A stretch of 64,000 bases of DNA from contig CP070732.1 of the NCBI GenBank assembly GCA_020347565.1, forward strand, positions 343,921-407,920, written 5' to 3'. This document shows positions 1 to 7,708 of the stretch, piece by piece. The DNA comes from Methanobacteriota archaeon. Lineage in GTDB: Archaea > Thermoplasmatota > Thermoplasmata > UBA10834. The position numbers were made by a program, and so were the translations under genes. The notes under the pieces were generated by a model, which was not told the origin of the DNA, did not search any database, and was given only the letters and a program-made list of their open reading frames with translations. The stretch's first letter is position 1. Every line of letters starts with the position of its first letter.

Positions 1-171
1 GGGGGTATGGGGTAACCTGGGATCCTAACGGGCTCCAGTTATGGGAATGATTTCCGTTGGGTTTGCTGACCAGTGATGAGTAACTGGAGCGATGACCCAT
101 GTCTGAACGCGTGGAGTCGCTCTCCACGTGGTGGAAACCCGTCGATGGGGGTTCAAATCCCTCTGCCCCCA
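1..171 (+). tRNA. tRNA-Trp (CCA) with a 98-nt intron containing a box C/D guide RNA
   Basis: The 7-bp acceptor stem pairs positions 1-7 with 164-170 and the discriminator A is at 171. The T arm is GGGGG-TTCAAAT-CCCTC. The anticodon stem ACGGG (28-32) pairs with CCCGT (138-142), and the anticodon CCA lies at 35-37. A normal 7-nt loop requires removal of about 39-136. The gene begins at the first base of the window, so its promoter is not visible. Euryarchaeal tRNA-Trp introns are known to carry a C/D guide; the intron entry describes this one. Confidence 0.93.
39..136 (+). ncRNA. Box C/D guide RNA within the tRNA-Trp intron
   Basis: The terminal stem ATGGG (41-45) pairs with CCCAT (96-100). 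Inside are box C ATGATTT (47-53), a 12-nt guide (54-65), box D' CTGA (66-69), box C' GTGATGA (73-79), a second 12-nt guide (80-91) and a D box reading ATGA instead of CTGA (92-95). Both guides are exactly 12 nt, the usual archaeal spacing. The second guide pairs perfectly over ten bases (81-90) with the anticodon loop and intron start, and its fifth base before box D faces C34. The first guide's fifth base faces nucleotide 39. Both pairings span exon-intron junctions, so methylation would have to precede splicing. Confidence 0.85.
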
Positions 172-278
172 CTTCAAATCAGATCGTACGGACTTCGTGT
201 CTCACCATTTGATGGCCATCATGGTAGGTGTTATTAGCCTACAGTGAATTGCCCTCTCCGGGTGTCGAGGCGGAGGAC

Positions 279-968
279 ATGCTCCGAAGACTGACTTTGT
301 TCGCAGAGAGGAATCCAAGGGGCGCGGCGACGGCGATGCTTGCCATCGCCATCGCGCTGTGTGTTACGATCCTTGGCGTTCTAGTGGCTATCATTGAAAT
401 GGAGAATCCGTTCAGCCCACCATATGCAAACGAGGTGACTCCGCTGAGCTGGGATGAGAGCTTGGTGACATGGACATCAGTAGACACGGTCATATTCGAC
501 GGCGGAGGCGGATACTGGACGCACACAGGGGACCCTGCTGAAATGTATGAGATGCAAGATGGATTCGGGCGCAACTACAGCAGTATGCGCTTTTGCTGGG
601 AGTACTCTGATGGAGGCGTAGGCGGATCCTGTGCAAATGACTCGCGACAACTGGAGCTGAGCACAGGCACTGAGACTACCGTCGAGTGTTCGATAGTGCG
701 GGAATGGGAAGAGGATGTAGGGGAAATCAGATACAGCCTTGTGGTGACCGATCTGCAGGGAAACGGGGCGTTCGACAAGGGAGATAGCATAACTCTGAAG
801 AAGTCGCCCAGTGCGGGATTGTATGGGAATGATGTGTATACTGTCGCGCTGGTCTGCCTGTACCCGGTATTGGTGAAAATCGGCGAATTCAGCTTCGCTT
901 TCGATGATGGCGAGTTCTACTCATGGGAGAGCACACAGCTTGATTGGCACCAACCATGGTGGGAATAG
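279..968 (+). CDS. Pilin-like membrane-anchored secreted protein
   Basis: A protein of about 229 residues has one N-terminal hydrophobic segment (about residues 15-40) after a short basic stretch, followed by an extracellular domain. This resembles archaeal type IV pilin-like proteins (DUF1628 type), but no prepilin peptidase site is obvious. The mature part has several cysteines and a DxxGNGxFDxGD loop near residue 165 resembling a calcium-binding or dockerin-like loop, a motif seen in archaeal pilin-like surface proteins. The start at 279 is chosen over an in-frame start at 228 because GGAGG lies just upstream. It stands alone between tRNA-Trp and an ABC transporter. Function unknown. Confidence 0.6.
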   Translation: MLRRLTLFAERNPRGAATAMLAIAIALCVTILGVLVAIIEMENPFSPPYANEVTPLSWDESLVTWTSVDTVIFDGGGGYWTHTGDPAEMYEMQDGFGRNYSSMRFCWEYSDGGVGGSCANDSRQLELSTGTETTVECSIVREWEEDVGEIRYSLVVTDLQGNGAFDKGDSITLKKSPSAGLYGNDVYTVALVCLYPVLVKIGEFSFAFDDGEFYSWESTQLDWHQPWWE

Positions 969-1047
969 GTACGCGTCCCAACATGACTGCTAGGGCGGAC
1001 GAATCTCTGGCGAGCGCAACGCGCTATCTCAGGCTGGCCGAACCCCT

Positions 1048-1887
1048 TCAAACGTCCCTCTTCTGGAACGACCAGTAGGCAAGCGCGATCGGTATCAGTG
1101 TCCAAATCAGATGGGCGAGGACGAGCGTTCCGAGATTGACCCATGATGGGAGGCTCACGCTGTATCCCATGAGTTCCGTCTCTCCGAACGCGAGCATCGC
1201 GGCGGTACCGCTCCCATCTTGGGGGCTGAGGAACACCTCGAACCAGAACCAATCAGGGACTCCAGAAGTGTCTCCTTGGAGGAACGCCATGGCATCACCA
1301 CCAGTCCCCGCGTACATGCCAATCCATATGAAGCCGCATATCGCACCCCAGAAGAACACGACCACTCCCGCTCCGAGGGAGGTGACCCGCCTCTTCAGAA
1401 TCGATGAGATGCAGACCGAGACGCTTAGGTATAGCAAGCCCAGGAGCATGGTGAGCAGTATGAAGCCGATATACGAGCTCCACTCCGCCTGTCCTGTCGA
1501 CGCGGCAATCAGAACTCCCGAGATTCCGAAGCCGACGAATATCGACAGGCATATGACCGAACCGAGGCCAATCAGCTTGCCGAGGAGGACCTCTATACGT
1601 CTGATCGGGCACGCGAGGACGACGGACAGGGCGCCGCTCTCGGCTTCGCCTGATATCGTGGCGTATCCGAGCATGATAGATATTATTGGCACCAGCATGC
1701 TGGAGAGGGTTATCAGCACGCCAACTGTGACATCCATCTCTCCGACCCTGCCCAGACCAGCCACGAAGGATGCTGCGACCGCCAGGACCAGGAAGATAGC
1801 AATCAGGGAGATGACCCACTTGTTCCTGACGTTGTCAGCGAACTCCTTCTTCGCAATCACGTAGACCGGTCTGAGAGCGATAGGCAT
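1048..1887 (-). CDS. ABC-2 type transporter permease
   Basis: A protein of 279 residues with about six hydrophobic segments, beginning with a basic KKEFxDxxRNKW-like stretch typical of ABC-2 (NosY-like) permeases. It would form the membrane channel of an exporter with the ATPase encoded just upstream; its ATG directly follows the ATPase stop codon, so the two are one transcript and probably coupled. Substrate unknown. ABC-2 exporters of this type move drugs, lipids, polysaccharides or take part in copper-enzyme maturation, and nothing nearby narrows the choice. Confidence 0.85.
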   Translation of the reverse strand: MPIALRPVYVIAKKEFADNVRNKWVISLIAIFLVLAVAASFVAGLGRVGEMDVTVGVLITLSSMLVPIISIMLGYATISGEAESGALSVVLACPIRRIEVLLGKLIGLGSVICLSIFVGFGISGVLIAASTGQAEWSSYIGFILLTMLLGLLYLSVSVCISSILKRRVTSLGAGVVVFFWGAICGFIWIGMYAGTGGDAMAFLQGDTSGVPDWFWFEVFLSPQDGSGTAAMLAFGETELMGYSVSLPSWVNLGTLVLAHLIWTLIPIALAYWSFQKRDV

Positions 1888-2823
1888 CTATGACCCCTCC
1901 TTCTCGGATAGCAGTCTGACGAAAGCCTCCTCGAGCGATGGGTCGATTGTTTTGAAATCTCTTACCGCAACGTCCCTCTCACGCAGAACTGCCATTACCT
2001 TCATCCGAGCCTCTGCCTCGCAGGTGACCAGCAGAGCCTCATCGTTCACGGTCACTTCCTCGACACCCGTAATCGAACGGATTGCCGAGATCGTCTCCTG
2101 GTCGACACCGGAGGCCTCAATCCACAGCCGGGGCTTTATGCGCAGACGATCGCTGATGTCCTCGACTGTTCCCTCGACCACGAGCCTGCCCTTGTCTATG
2201 ATGGCAATCCTGTGACATAGGGCCTGCACTTCGGACAGGATGTGCGAGGAGAAGATGATGGTGGCGCCCTGCTCGTTCAATGCCCGGATCTTGTCCCTGA
2301 CGGCCTTCACCCATCTCGCGTCGAGCCCTCCTGTTGGCTCATCCATGATGTAGATTGACGGGTTCCCTATCATCGCCTGAGCCACGCCCAGGAGCTGTAC
2401 CATCCCCTTGGAGAACGTGCCCACCTTGCGGTTGGCGGCATGTGCCAGACCCACCTCTCCGATGAGCGAAGGCACGACCGACTTGTCGGCTCCGCGGAGT
2501 TCGCAGTAGAAGTTCAGCGTCTGAGTAGGTGTCAGGTTGTCGTAGAACGATATGCGCTCCGGCAGGAACCCTATATCCCGGCGGAGGTCGACGGAGTCCG
2601 GGCCAGCAGGCTTGCCGTTGATGAAGGCCGAACCCGAGGTTGGGTGGAAGAGACCCATCACCATCTTGATCGTCGTGCTCTTGCCCGCACCGTTCGGCCC
2701 AAGAAATCCGAATATCTCGCCCTTGCGCACCTTCAAGCTCAACGAATCCACTGCGAGGACGTCCTTGAAACGCTTTGTGAGATCGATTGTCTCGATTACC
2801 GAGCCGAAGGCGTTCACCGTCAA
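1888..2823 (-). CDS. ABC transporter ATP-binding protein
   Basis: A protein of 311 residues with Walker A (GPNGAGKST), a divergent signature (FSKGMVQ), Walker B followed by DEPTGGLD, and the switch histidine in SSHIL. A C-terminal domain of about 80 residues is typical of CcmA/NatA-type exporter ATPases. It energises the ABC-2 permease encoded directly downstream. The start is a TTG with a GGGGT-type ribosome binding site about 8 nt upstream; a GTG two codons later is the alternative. Confidence 0.92.
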   Translation of the reverse strand: MTVNAFGSVIETIDLTKRFKDVLAVDSLSLKVRKGEIFGFLGPNGAGKSTTIKMVMGLFHPTSGSAFINGKPAGPDSVDLRRDIGFLPERISFYDNLTPTQTLNFYCELRGADKSVVPSLIGEVGLAHAANRKVGTFSKGMVQLLGVAQAMIGNPSIYIMDEPTGGLDARWVKAVRDKIRALNEQGATIIFSSHILSEVQALCHRIAIIDKGRLVVEGTVEDISDRLRIKPRLWIEASGVDQETISAIRSITGVEEVTVNDEALLVTCEAEARMKVMAVLRERDVAVRDFKTIDPSLEEAFVRLLSEKEGS

Positions 2824-2913
2824 TCCCTACCCCTTTGAGCTTCAAGGTCTTGCGGTTTATAAAGGTAGGGAGGGAATTCCCGATTCTTCGGGGAGGCAGC
2901 ATTGTCAGCGTCA

Positions 2914-3792
2914 TCACTTGACGGAACCAGTGACCCCGTCCATCGTGAGTAGTGGGCCGTATAGATCTGGTCTTCTGTCCCTGAAAACGTGGAACGAGTG
3001 CCTCATCTCGACGATATGGTCGAGGTCGATCCTGGCCGTGATCGAGGTCTCCTCCTCTCTCCCCGCCTCGGCCAGTATGGACCCATCGGGCCCCGCGATA
3101 AACGAACTTCCGTAGAACGTTATCTCCGTCGACTCCCCCTTCTCGACACCTATTCGGTTGGAGGCGCACAGGGGGGTCATGTTGGCGGCGGCGTGGCCAC
3201 GCATAACCATCCTCCAGTGGCCTGCAGTGTCCACGTTGTAGACCGGTTCTGAGCCGATGGCTGTTGGATACATGATGATGTCCGCGCCCTTCAGCGCGAG
3301 TATCCTGGCTGTTTCAGGGAACCACTGGTCCCAGCAGATGCCTACGCCTACGCGACAGTACTTGGTCTTCCAGACCCTGAAGCCGGTGTCGCCCGGTGAG
3401 AAGCAGAACTTCTCCCAGTAGCCTGGGTCGTTCGGAATGTGACTCTTTCTATATACACCAAGGAAGGCTCCGTCTGAGTCGACCATCATGACCGAGTTGA
3501 AGTACGCCTGGTTAGCCTTCTCGAAGAAGCTGACGGGAATCACGACGGACAGCTCATCGGCCAGCTTGGACATCCTCTCCAAGAGCGGGTTTCCTTCCAC
3601 CGGTTTCGCTATGCCAAGGTCACGAAGGTTCTGATTCTGACAGAAGTAGAGCGTCTGGAATAGCTCCTGCGGCAGTATGACCTGAGCGCCCTTCTCGGCG
3701 GCCTCGCGTATGAGTCGCTCCGCCTTGTCGACGTTCTTGTCGGGATCGCTAACACAGGACATCTGCATCGCAGCGACGACCACTTCGACCAT
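2914..3792 (-). CDS. aguB: N-carbamoylputrescine amidase (nitrilase superfamily)
   Basis: A protein of 292 residues with the nitrilase-fold triad: Glu43 (LPQELFQ), Lys in YRKSHIPN and Cys in GVGICWDQWFPE. The ICWDQWFPE and YPTAIGSEP stretches and the FSPGDTGF segment match the N-carbamoylputrescine amidase subgroup, which hydrolyses N-carbamoylputrescine to putrescine, CO2 and ammonia. The subgroup is best known from plants and bacteria. The ATG at 3792 is preferred over one 10 codons upstream because family members start close to MVxVAxxQM. No agmatine deiminase gene is adjacent, so the pathway context is unproven. Confidence 0.82.
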   Translation of the reverse strand: MVEVVVAAMQMSCVSDPDKNVDKAERLIREAAEKGAQVILPQELFQTLYFCQNQNLRDLGIAKPVEGNPLLERMSKLADELSVVIPVSFFEKANQAYFNSVMMVDSDGAFLGVYRKSHIPNDPGYWEKFCFSPGDTGFRVWKTKYCRVGVGICWDQWFPETARILALKGADIIMYPTAIGSEPVYNVDTAGHWRMVMRGHAAANMTPLCASNRIGVEKGESTEITFYGSSFIAGPDGSILAEAGREEETSITARIDLDHIVEMRHSFHVFRDRRPDLYGPLLTMDGVTGSVK

Positions 3793-3940
3793 ATCGATAC
3801 GCCCCACACCGCTCGTCGACACTCAAGAAGGCTACCATCGATTTAGGCTTTTCTTACATGTGCTTCAGCAACCGACGTGAGCGCCATACGCAAGCTCGCC
3901 GGATTCAAGCTTATATCACAGGAGACTCCTTCATCCAAGC

Positions 3941-4279
3941 ATGCCGGGAATAGTGTTCCTTTCGACGATGATGCGCGAGGAGATCGTCGATTTCTACACC
4001 TCGAGGCTCGGGATGAAGATATGGATCGAACAGGAGGACTGCACGGTGCTGGAGAAAGAAAATCTGGCCCTCGGCTTCTGCCAGAGGGATTCTGCGGACA
4101 TCGGGGGCATCATCTGTTACTGGCTCGACAGCATGGAAGAAGTCGACGAGAAGCACAGGCAGCTCGCGGATATCGCAGAAGGACCGCCCAGGGAGAACGA
4201 GAAGTACAGGATATACCACTTCTTCCTCCGAGATCCTGAGGGGCGGCGACTCGAGGTGCAGAAATTCCTCGACCTCTGA
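3941..4279 (+). CDS. Glyoxalase/VOC superfamily protein
   Basis: A protein of 112 residues, the length of one VOC (glyoxalase/bleomycin-resistance/dioxygenase) unit. It shows the start pattern of a strand followed by VDFYTSRLGMK and the late DPEGRRLEVQ motif that carries a metal-ligand glutamate in many members. Such proteins are metal-dependent lyases, epimerases, dioxygenases or binding proteins, and the substrate cannot be read from sequence. It is a single gene divergent from aguB. Confidence 0.8.
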   Translation: MPGIVFLSTMMREEIVDFYTSRLGMKIWIEQEDCTVLEKENLALGFCQRDSADIGGIICYWLDSMEEVDEKHRQLADIAEGPPRENEKYRIYHFFLRDPEGRRLEVQKFLDL

Positions 4280-4300
4280 CCGTCCCGTGGGACTTGGGGG

Positions 4301-4947
4301 TCACGCGCACTCCGACCGGAACTGCTTGCGAGACGTGACGATGAGCAACAGTCCGACGATGCTAAGGAACGCACCGAACAGAAAACCGACGGCCAGGATG
4401 CCGAAGAATGCTCCCGTCAAGGACATGTCGAACCGGACTGGGTCAGCGCGAACATGCTCCCGAACACAGCGATGACTCCGAACAAGAAGACGCCGACCTG
4501 CAAGAGCACATAGTCGTCCAGGAACTCGTCCGTTGCGGACGCCCCTGGCACCAGGTCCTCGTACGCTTCCTTGAATCCTTCGCCCAGACCCGGGCTCAGA
4601 GCGAGTGACGCCTGGGCGATCCCAAGTACGCCTGCTATGAGTATCAGAACCCCTGCCATCATCACCCTCGCGGCTCTGCCAGAAGATGAAGGCTTATCTG
4701 ACCAGTGGACGCACTCCTGTTCGGAGGCCCCCTCCGGCAGGTTGCTCCGCACGATGTCCCTCAACGGCGTCTTGCATGAGTTGCATAGGTCGGCACCCTC
4801 GGGGTTCCTTGCACCGCACGACGCGCACACATAGGCCCCGTTCACGAACCTGTAGGAATGGACGAGGTGCTCCCCGCACATCCTGCAGTTCTTCGTGCCA
4901 GATGTGTTCATCGTTCCACAGCGCGGGCATTCTATTGTCTGCTCCAT
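4301..4947 (-). pseudogene. Double zinc-ribbon membrane protein, frameshifted
   Basis: The N-terminal part has two zinc ribbons (CPRCGTMN..CRMCG and CASCGARN..CNSCK), then hydrophobic segments near residues 95-115 and 145-165. The frame stops at 4417. Another frame continues at once with ADPVRFDMSLTGAFFG, a further membrane segment and a basic tail ending at 4301. That tail matches the usual end of archaeal zinc-ribbon/multi-TM proteins, where a basic loop is followed by a glycine-rich last helix and a TSRKQF-like end. The break lies near 4430-4450 and is either an assembly error or a real frameshift. Function unknown. Confidence 0.7.
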
Positions 4948-5108
4948 CGGAAGAGGTTAGAGAAGTCTCGCGGTAATATGTTCTCACCTGCGCCCTCAGG
5001 CCCGGGCCTCCTGGTCGGTTCCCCAGGCAATCTGTAAGAAGCGCGTCGGGGGGAGAGGACGCCGTATTCCACAGCTGTCTGCCTTTCTGTCCCGGATAGG
5101 CCCTGCCC

Positions 5109-5858
5109 TCAGAGCGGCCGTTCGAGGAGGTCCAATGCGTACATGAGTCCGCTGCTGCGCTCCCCCTCGAACCGAGTACCGAAATCGTCCTCAAACTGCG
5201 CAACCCGGCGAAAGCCGCGCTTCTCGTAGAATCTCCAGTTGCATCCTGGATCCGTCGTGTACACAGATATCATATGCACATCGCTCGACCTCGCCTGTGT
5301 GATGAAGTTGTCGAGGAGGCGAAGGCCGATTCCTCTACCCTGATATCTCGGGTCTACGACCAGGAAGGCAACCTCCCCATCGCTGCGCGGAGAGTTGAAC
5401 ATGATCTTGACCTCCGTCAGCAGGAGGGTGCAGAACATCGATGTCGACGTCCTGAGTGGCAGTTTGCGAGAGATGGAGCGCAGAAACGATAGGAATATCC
5501 TCACCTGGCTAATCGATTCACGAGTCGAAAGGGAGCCGCGTCGGCGTCCGAGCAGTACGCCCACTACCGAGGTGGACGCGCATGCAACCTCGCGTACATC
5601 GGAGTAGTCGTTCGCGATATCGAGCAACATTCCCCAGAAATCCGACGCTGTCCTGCCAGGAAGGCCGGAGCTCATCCGAGGCCATGCCTCGACAGACATC
5701 GTAACGCACCTGTCCCTGTCGGAAGGCAGATATGGCCGGATATAGACGGCGCTGCCTTCCTCTCGTGTCCTATCCTCGACCGTCACGGCGCCTACCATGG
5801 CCGAATCGCCTCCAAGTACCGATAAAGGCTTCTCCTGAATCCGAAGCGAGCGCATCAA
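5109..5858 (-). CDS. GNAT family N-acetyltransferase
   Basis: A protein of 249 residues. The acetyl-CoA binding motif A is clear as VDPRYQGRGIGLRLL, followed by the late CNWRFYEKRGF motif. The first 35 residues precede the GNAT fold (YIRPYLPSDRDRC) and may be over-called, with a later start possible. GNAT enzymes acetylate small molecules or protein N-termini; the substrate is not predictable. It lies just before the MttB-like gene on the same strand with a 12-base gap, so the two may be co-transcribed. Confidence 0.8.
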   Translation of the reverse strand: MMRSLRIQEKPLSVLGGDSAMVGAVTVEDRTREEGSAVYIRPYLPSDRDRCVTMSVEAWPRMSSGLPGRTASDFWGMLLDIANDYSDVREVACASTSVVGVLLGRRRGSLSTRESISQVRIFLSFLRSISRKLPLRTSTSMFCTLLLTEVKIMFNSPRSDGEVAFLVVDPRYQGRGIGLRLLDNFITQARSSDVHMISVYTTDPGCNWRFYEKRGFRRVAQFEDDFGTRFEGERSSGLMYALDLLERPL

Positions 5859-5870
5859 CCTCGGCCGACA

Positions 5871-7292
5871 TCACCCGCCTCTCGAGTACTCTGCGAGGAG
5901 CGCTTCGCCATCTCTTGCGACATCGCGGTCCAGGGCTGGAGGGTTGTGCGACCTCAGCACCTCGTCCGCAATCGCCGCTGCCCTTGGTGCCATAGACGCT
6001 GACAGAGTCGCCTCCAAGCTGAGCTTATCCTCGTCGTGGATCGCCAGCTCCTCCCTGAACTTCCTGGCTGTATGCTCGTGCATGAGGAAACTGTTGCCAT
6101 GACCGACTTCCCTGACGACATCGAGGGCCACCGTCTCTTCCGAGACCGTGAAGTCCCTCATGAAGGCCTTGAAGCCATCCCAGAGATTCGAATCGATGAC
6201 CATCTGCGCCAACGAACATCCCTTCGCATCGTCCAGGCCTCCGACGCCAGGGACGATGTCGCTGCCGGCGAAGACAGTGCCGAGATGGGCGGCCAGTTCC
6301 GTGAAGCTCGTCCGAATTCCCAGGCCCTTGGCGCCAGCACCCCAATCGGAGACCGTGCACGGCCTCCCAAGCCTCCTTGCGAGCTGGCCCGCGCTAGCAG
6401 ATATCAGGAGCCCCTCCGGAGCGGTGTAGTCAATCGACCCAGTTCTCATATCTATGGGCGTCGACGAGGAACCGTAGATATGAGGCGCCCCGGGGCGAGC
6501 GGCCTGCGATATGACGAGGCTGGCGAGGTTCTCCGCGTGTACGTTGGTCAGTGTCCCAGCGACTGTAACGGGGCTGGAGAGTCCGCTGAGGCTCATCGAA
6601 TGGCACAGAACGGGCACTCCGGCCTTGGCAAAGGCTACCTGGGCCTCGGCCGGGCCACCGTCGAAAGACAACGGAGCGACGGGATCGATCGCACAGGAGA
6701 ACACCGGCCGCTTGCCAAGTTCCTCGTCGCCGCCAACCACAAGCGATGCCAGGTTCATCTGTCTCCTGGCATCCTCCCCGCTCATGCAATCGCACTGAAC
6801 ATGAAGGCGACAGCTCCGGAACGACTCCCAGAGCTCGTAAAGGTTGTGAGAGTGCGCTGGCACGTCGGATATAGTCACGATCGGCCAGAAGAGGTCAATC
6901 TGGTCCAGGGCGTCTGCGAGCCTGGCGAACTGTGAGAAATCGTCGCGGGATGCGCTTCTGTCTTCTCCGCTCCGATGGTCTTTCACGTAGAGGGTAAGAC
7001 CGTCGGTCGTGAGATGAGGAAGGCCCTGTGACGGCATCGAGACATCTGCGTCCTTTTCACGACCACAGAGGGTGAACTCCCTGGAGGCTTTACCGAGCGC
7101 CTCGATCACGACAGACTCAGGTAGCAACGCTACCTGTCTCCTTCTGTCCACTTCCGCTCCGAACCCGGAGAGCATATCCAGCACAGCGTCGCTTCGTATC
7201 CGTACGCCTGTGGTCTCCAGAAGCTCGAGGCTCTTCACGTGAATCAGGTCTTCCTCGTCCCTCGAAAGCGCCTCTATCCTGGCCCTTGCCAT
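5871..7292 (-). CDS. MttB-family (trimethylamine methyltransferase-like) protein without pyrrolysine
   Basis: A protein of 473 residues related over its whole length to the MttB/MtgB superfamily of corrinoid-dependent methyltransferases (TIM barrel). Recognisable parts are the N-terminal SLELLETTGVRI segment, the DPVAPLSFD and GLSSPVTVAGTL stretches, and the GAGAKG and GHGNSFLMHEHT regions. The reading frame is continuous without an internal UAG, so it is a non-pyrrolysine member like the glycine-betaine enzymes. No cognate corrinoid protein (MttC/MtgC) or reactivase is adjacent. Likely a methyltransferase for a quaternary amine or related methylated compound; substrate unknown. Confidence 0.78.
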   Translation of the reverse strand: MARARIEALSRDEEDLIHVKSLELLETTGVRIRSDAVLDMLSGFGAEVDRRRQVALLPESVVIEALGKASREFTLCGREKDADVSMPSQGLPHLTTDGLTLYVKDHRSGEDRSASRDDFSQFARLADALDQIDLFWPIVTISDVPAHSHNLYELWESFRSCRLHVQCDCMSGEDARRQMNLASLVVGGDEELGKRPVFSCAIDPVAPLSFDGGPAEAQVAFAKAGVPVLCHSMSLSGLSSPVTVAGTLTNVHAENLASLVISQAARPGAPHIYGSSSTPIDMRTGSIDYTAPEGLLISASAGQLARRLGRPCTVSDWGAGAKGLGIRTSFTELAAHLGTVFAGSDIVPGVGGLDDAKGCSLAQMVIDSNLWDGFKAFMRDFTVSEETVALDVVREVGHGNSFLMHEHTARKFREELAIHDEDKLSLEATLSASMAPRAAAIADEVLRSHNPPALDRDVARDGEALLAEYSRGG

Positions 7293-7708
7293 CGTCTCAG
7301 TGTCCCTTGAGCGCGGCCCTGAACGGCGATGCTGTCAAACCGCCCGCCAAGAGCGAAGGCCGACGGTATAGCTAAGCCTTTCTAACGATTGCCCGCACAT
7401 TGCGCTGGAGGATGCCAGATTCCTTCAGCGCCCCTTCCGAAGCACCGAAGGGCAACGCTCCCCGTGCGACTTCGATGAATCTTCGGCCACGGCAATAGCC
7501 GAAGCTGAGCAGATTCCTCATCCCAGTCCCTGTGCAGACACGTCGGCTCGAATGGTGAAATATAACTACGCTATGTGTTACGAATGCTAGCCTGGGCCGC
7601 TCCTGCCGCGCCTGAATCAACGGCGTCCGGAAACGACGCGCGAAAGATACTGACTCGGGAGATATCATGAAGTCCGCGGACGGCATTACAGGGGCGGGGG
7701 AGCTTGCC
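7293..7708 (+). other. Intergenic region with a possible promoter for the C45-type hydrolase gene
   Basis: About 400 bases without a convincing gene. An AATATAAC-type TATA box lies near 7558-7566 and would leave a leader of over 100 nt before the hydrolase start at 7709. An antisense open frame (7372-7722) has no recognisable domain and is probably spurious. Confidence 0.35.

Noticed and set aside
5871-7292. Pyrrolysine-type UAG readthrough in the MttB-like gene
   Set aside because: The frame is continuous and contains no internal stop codon, so no readthrough is needed.
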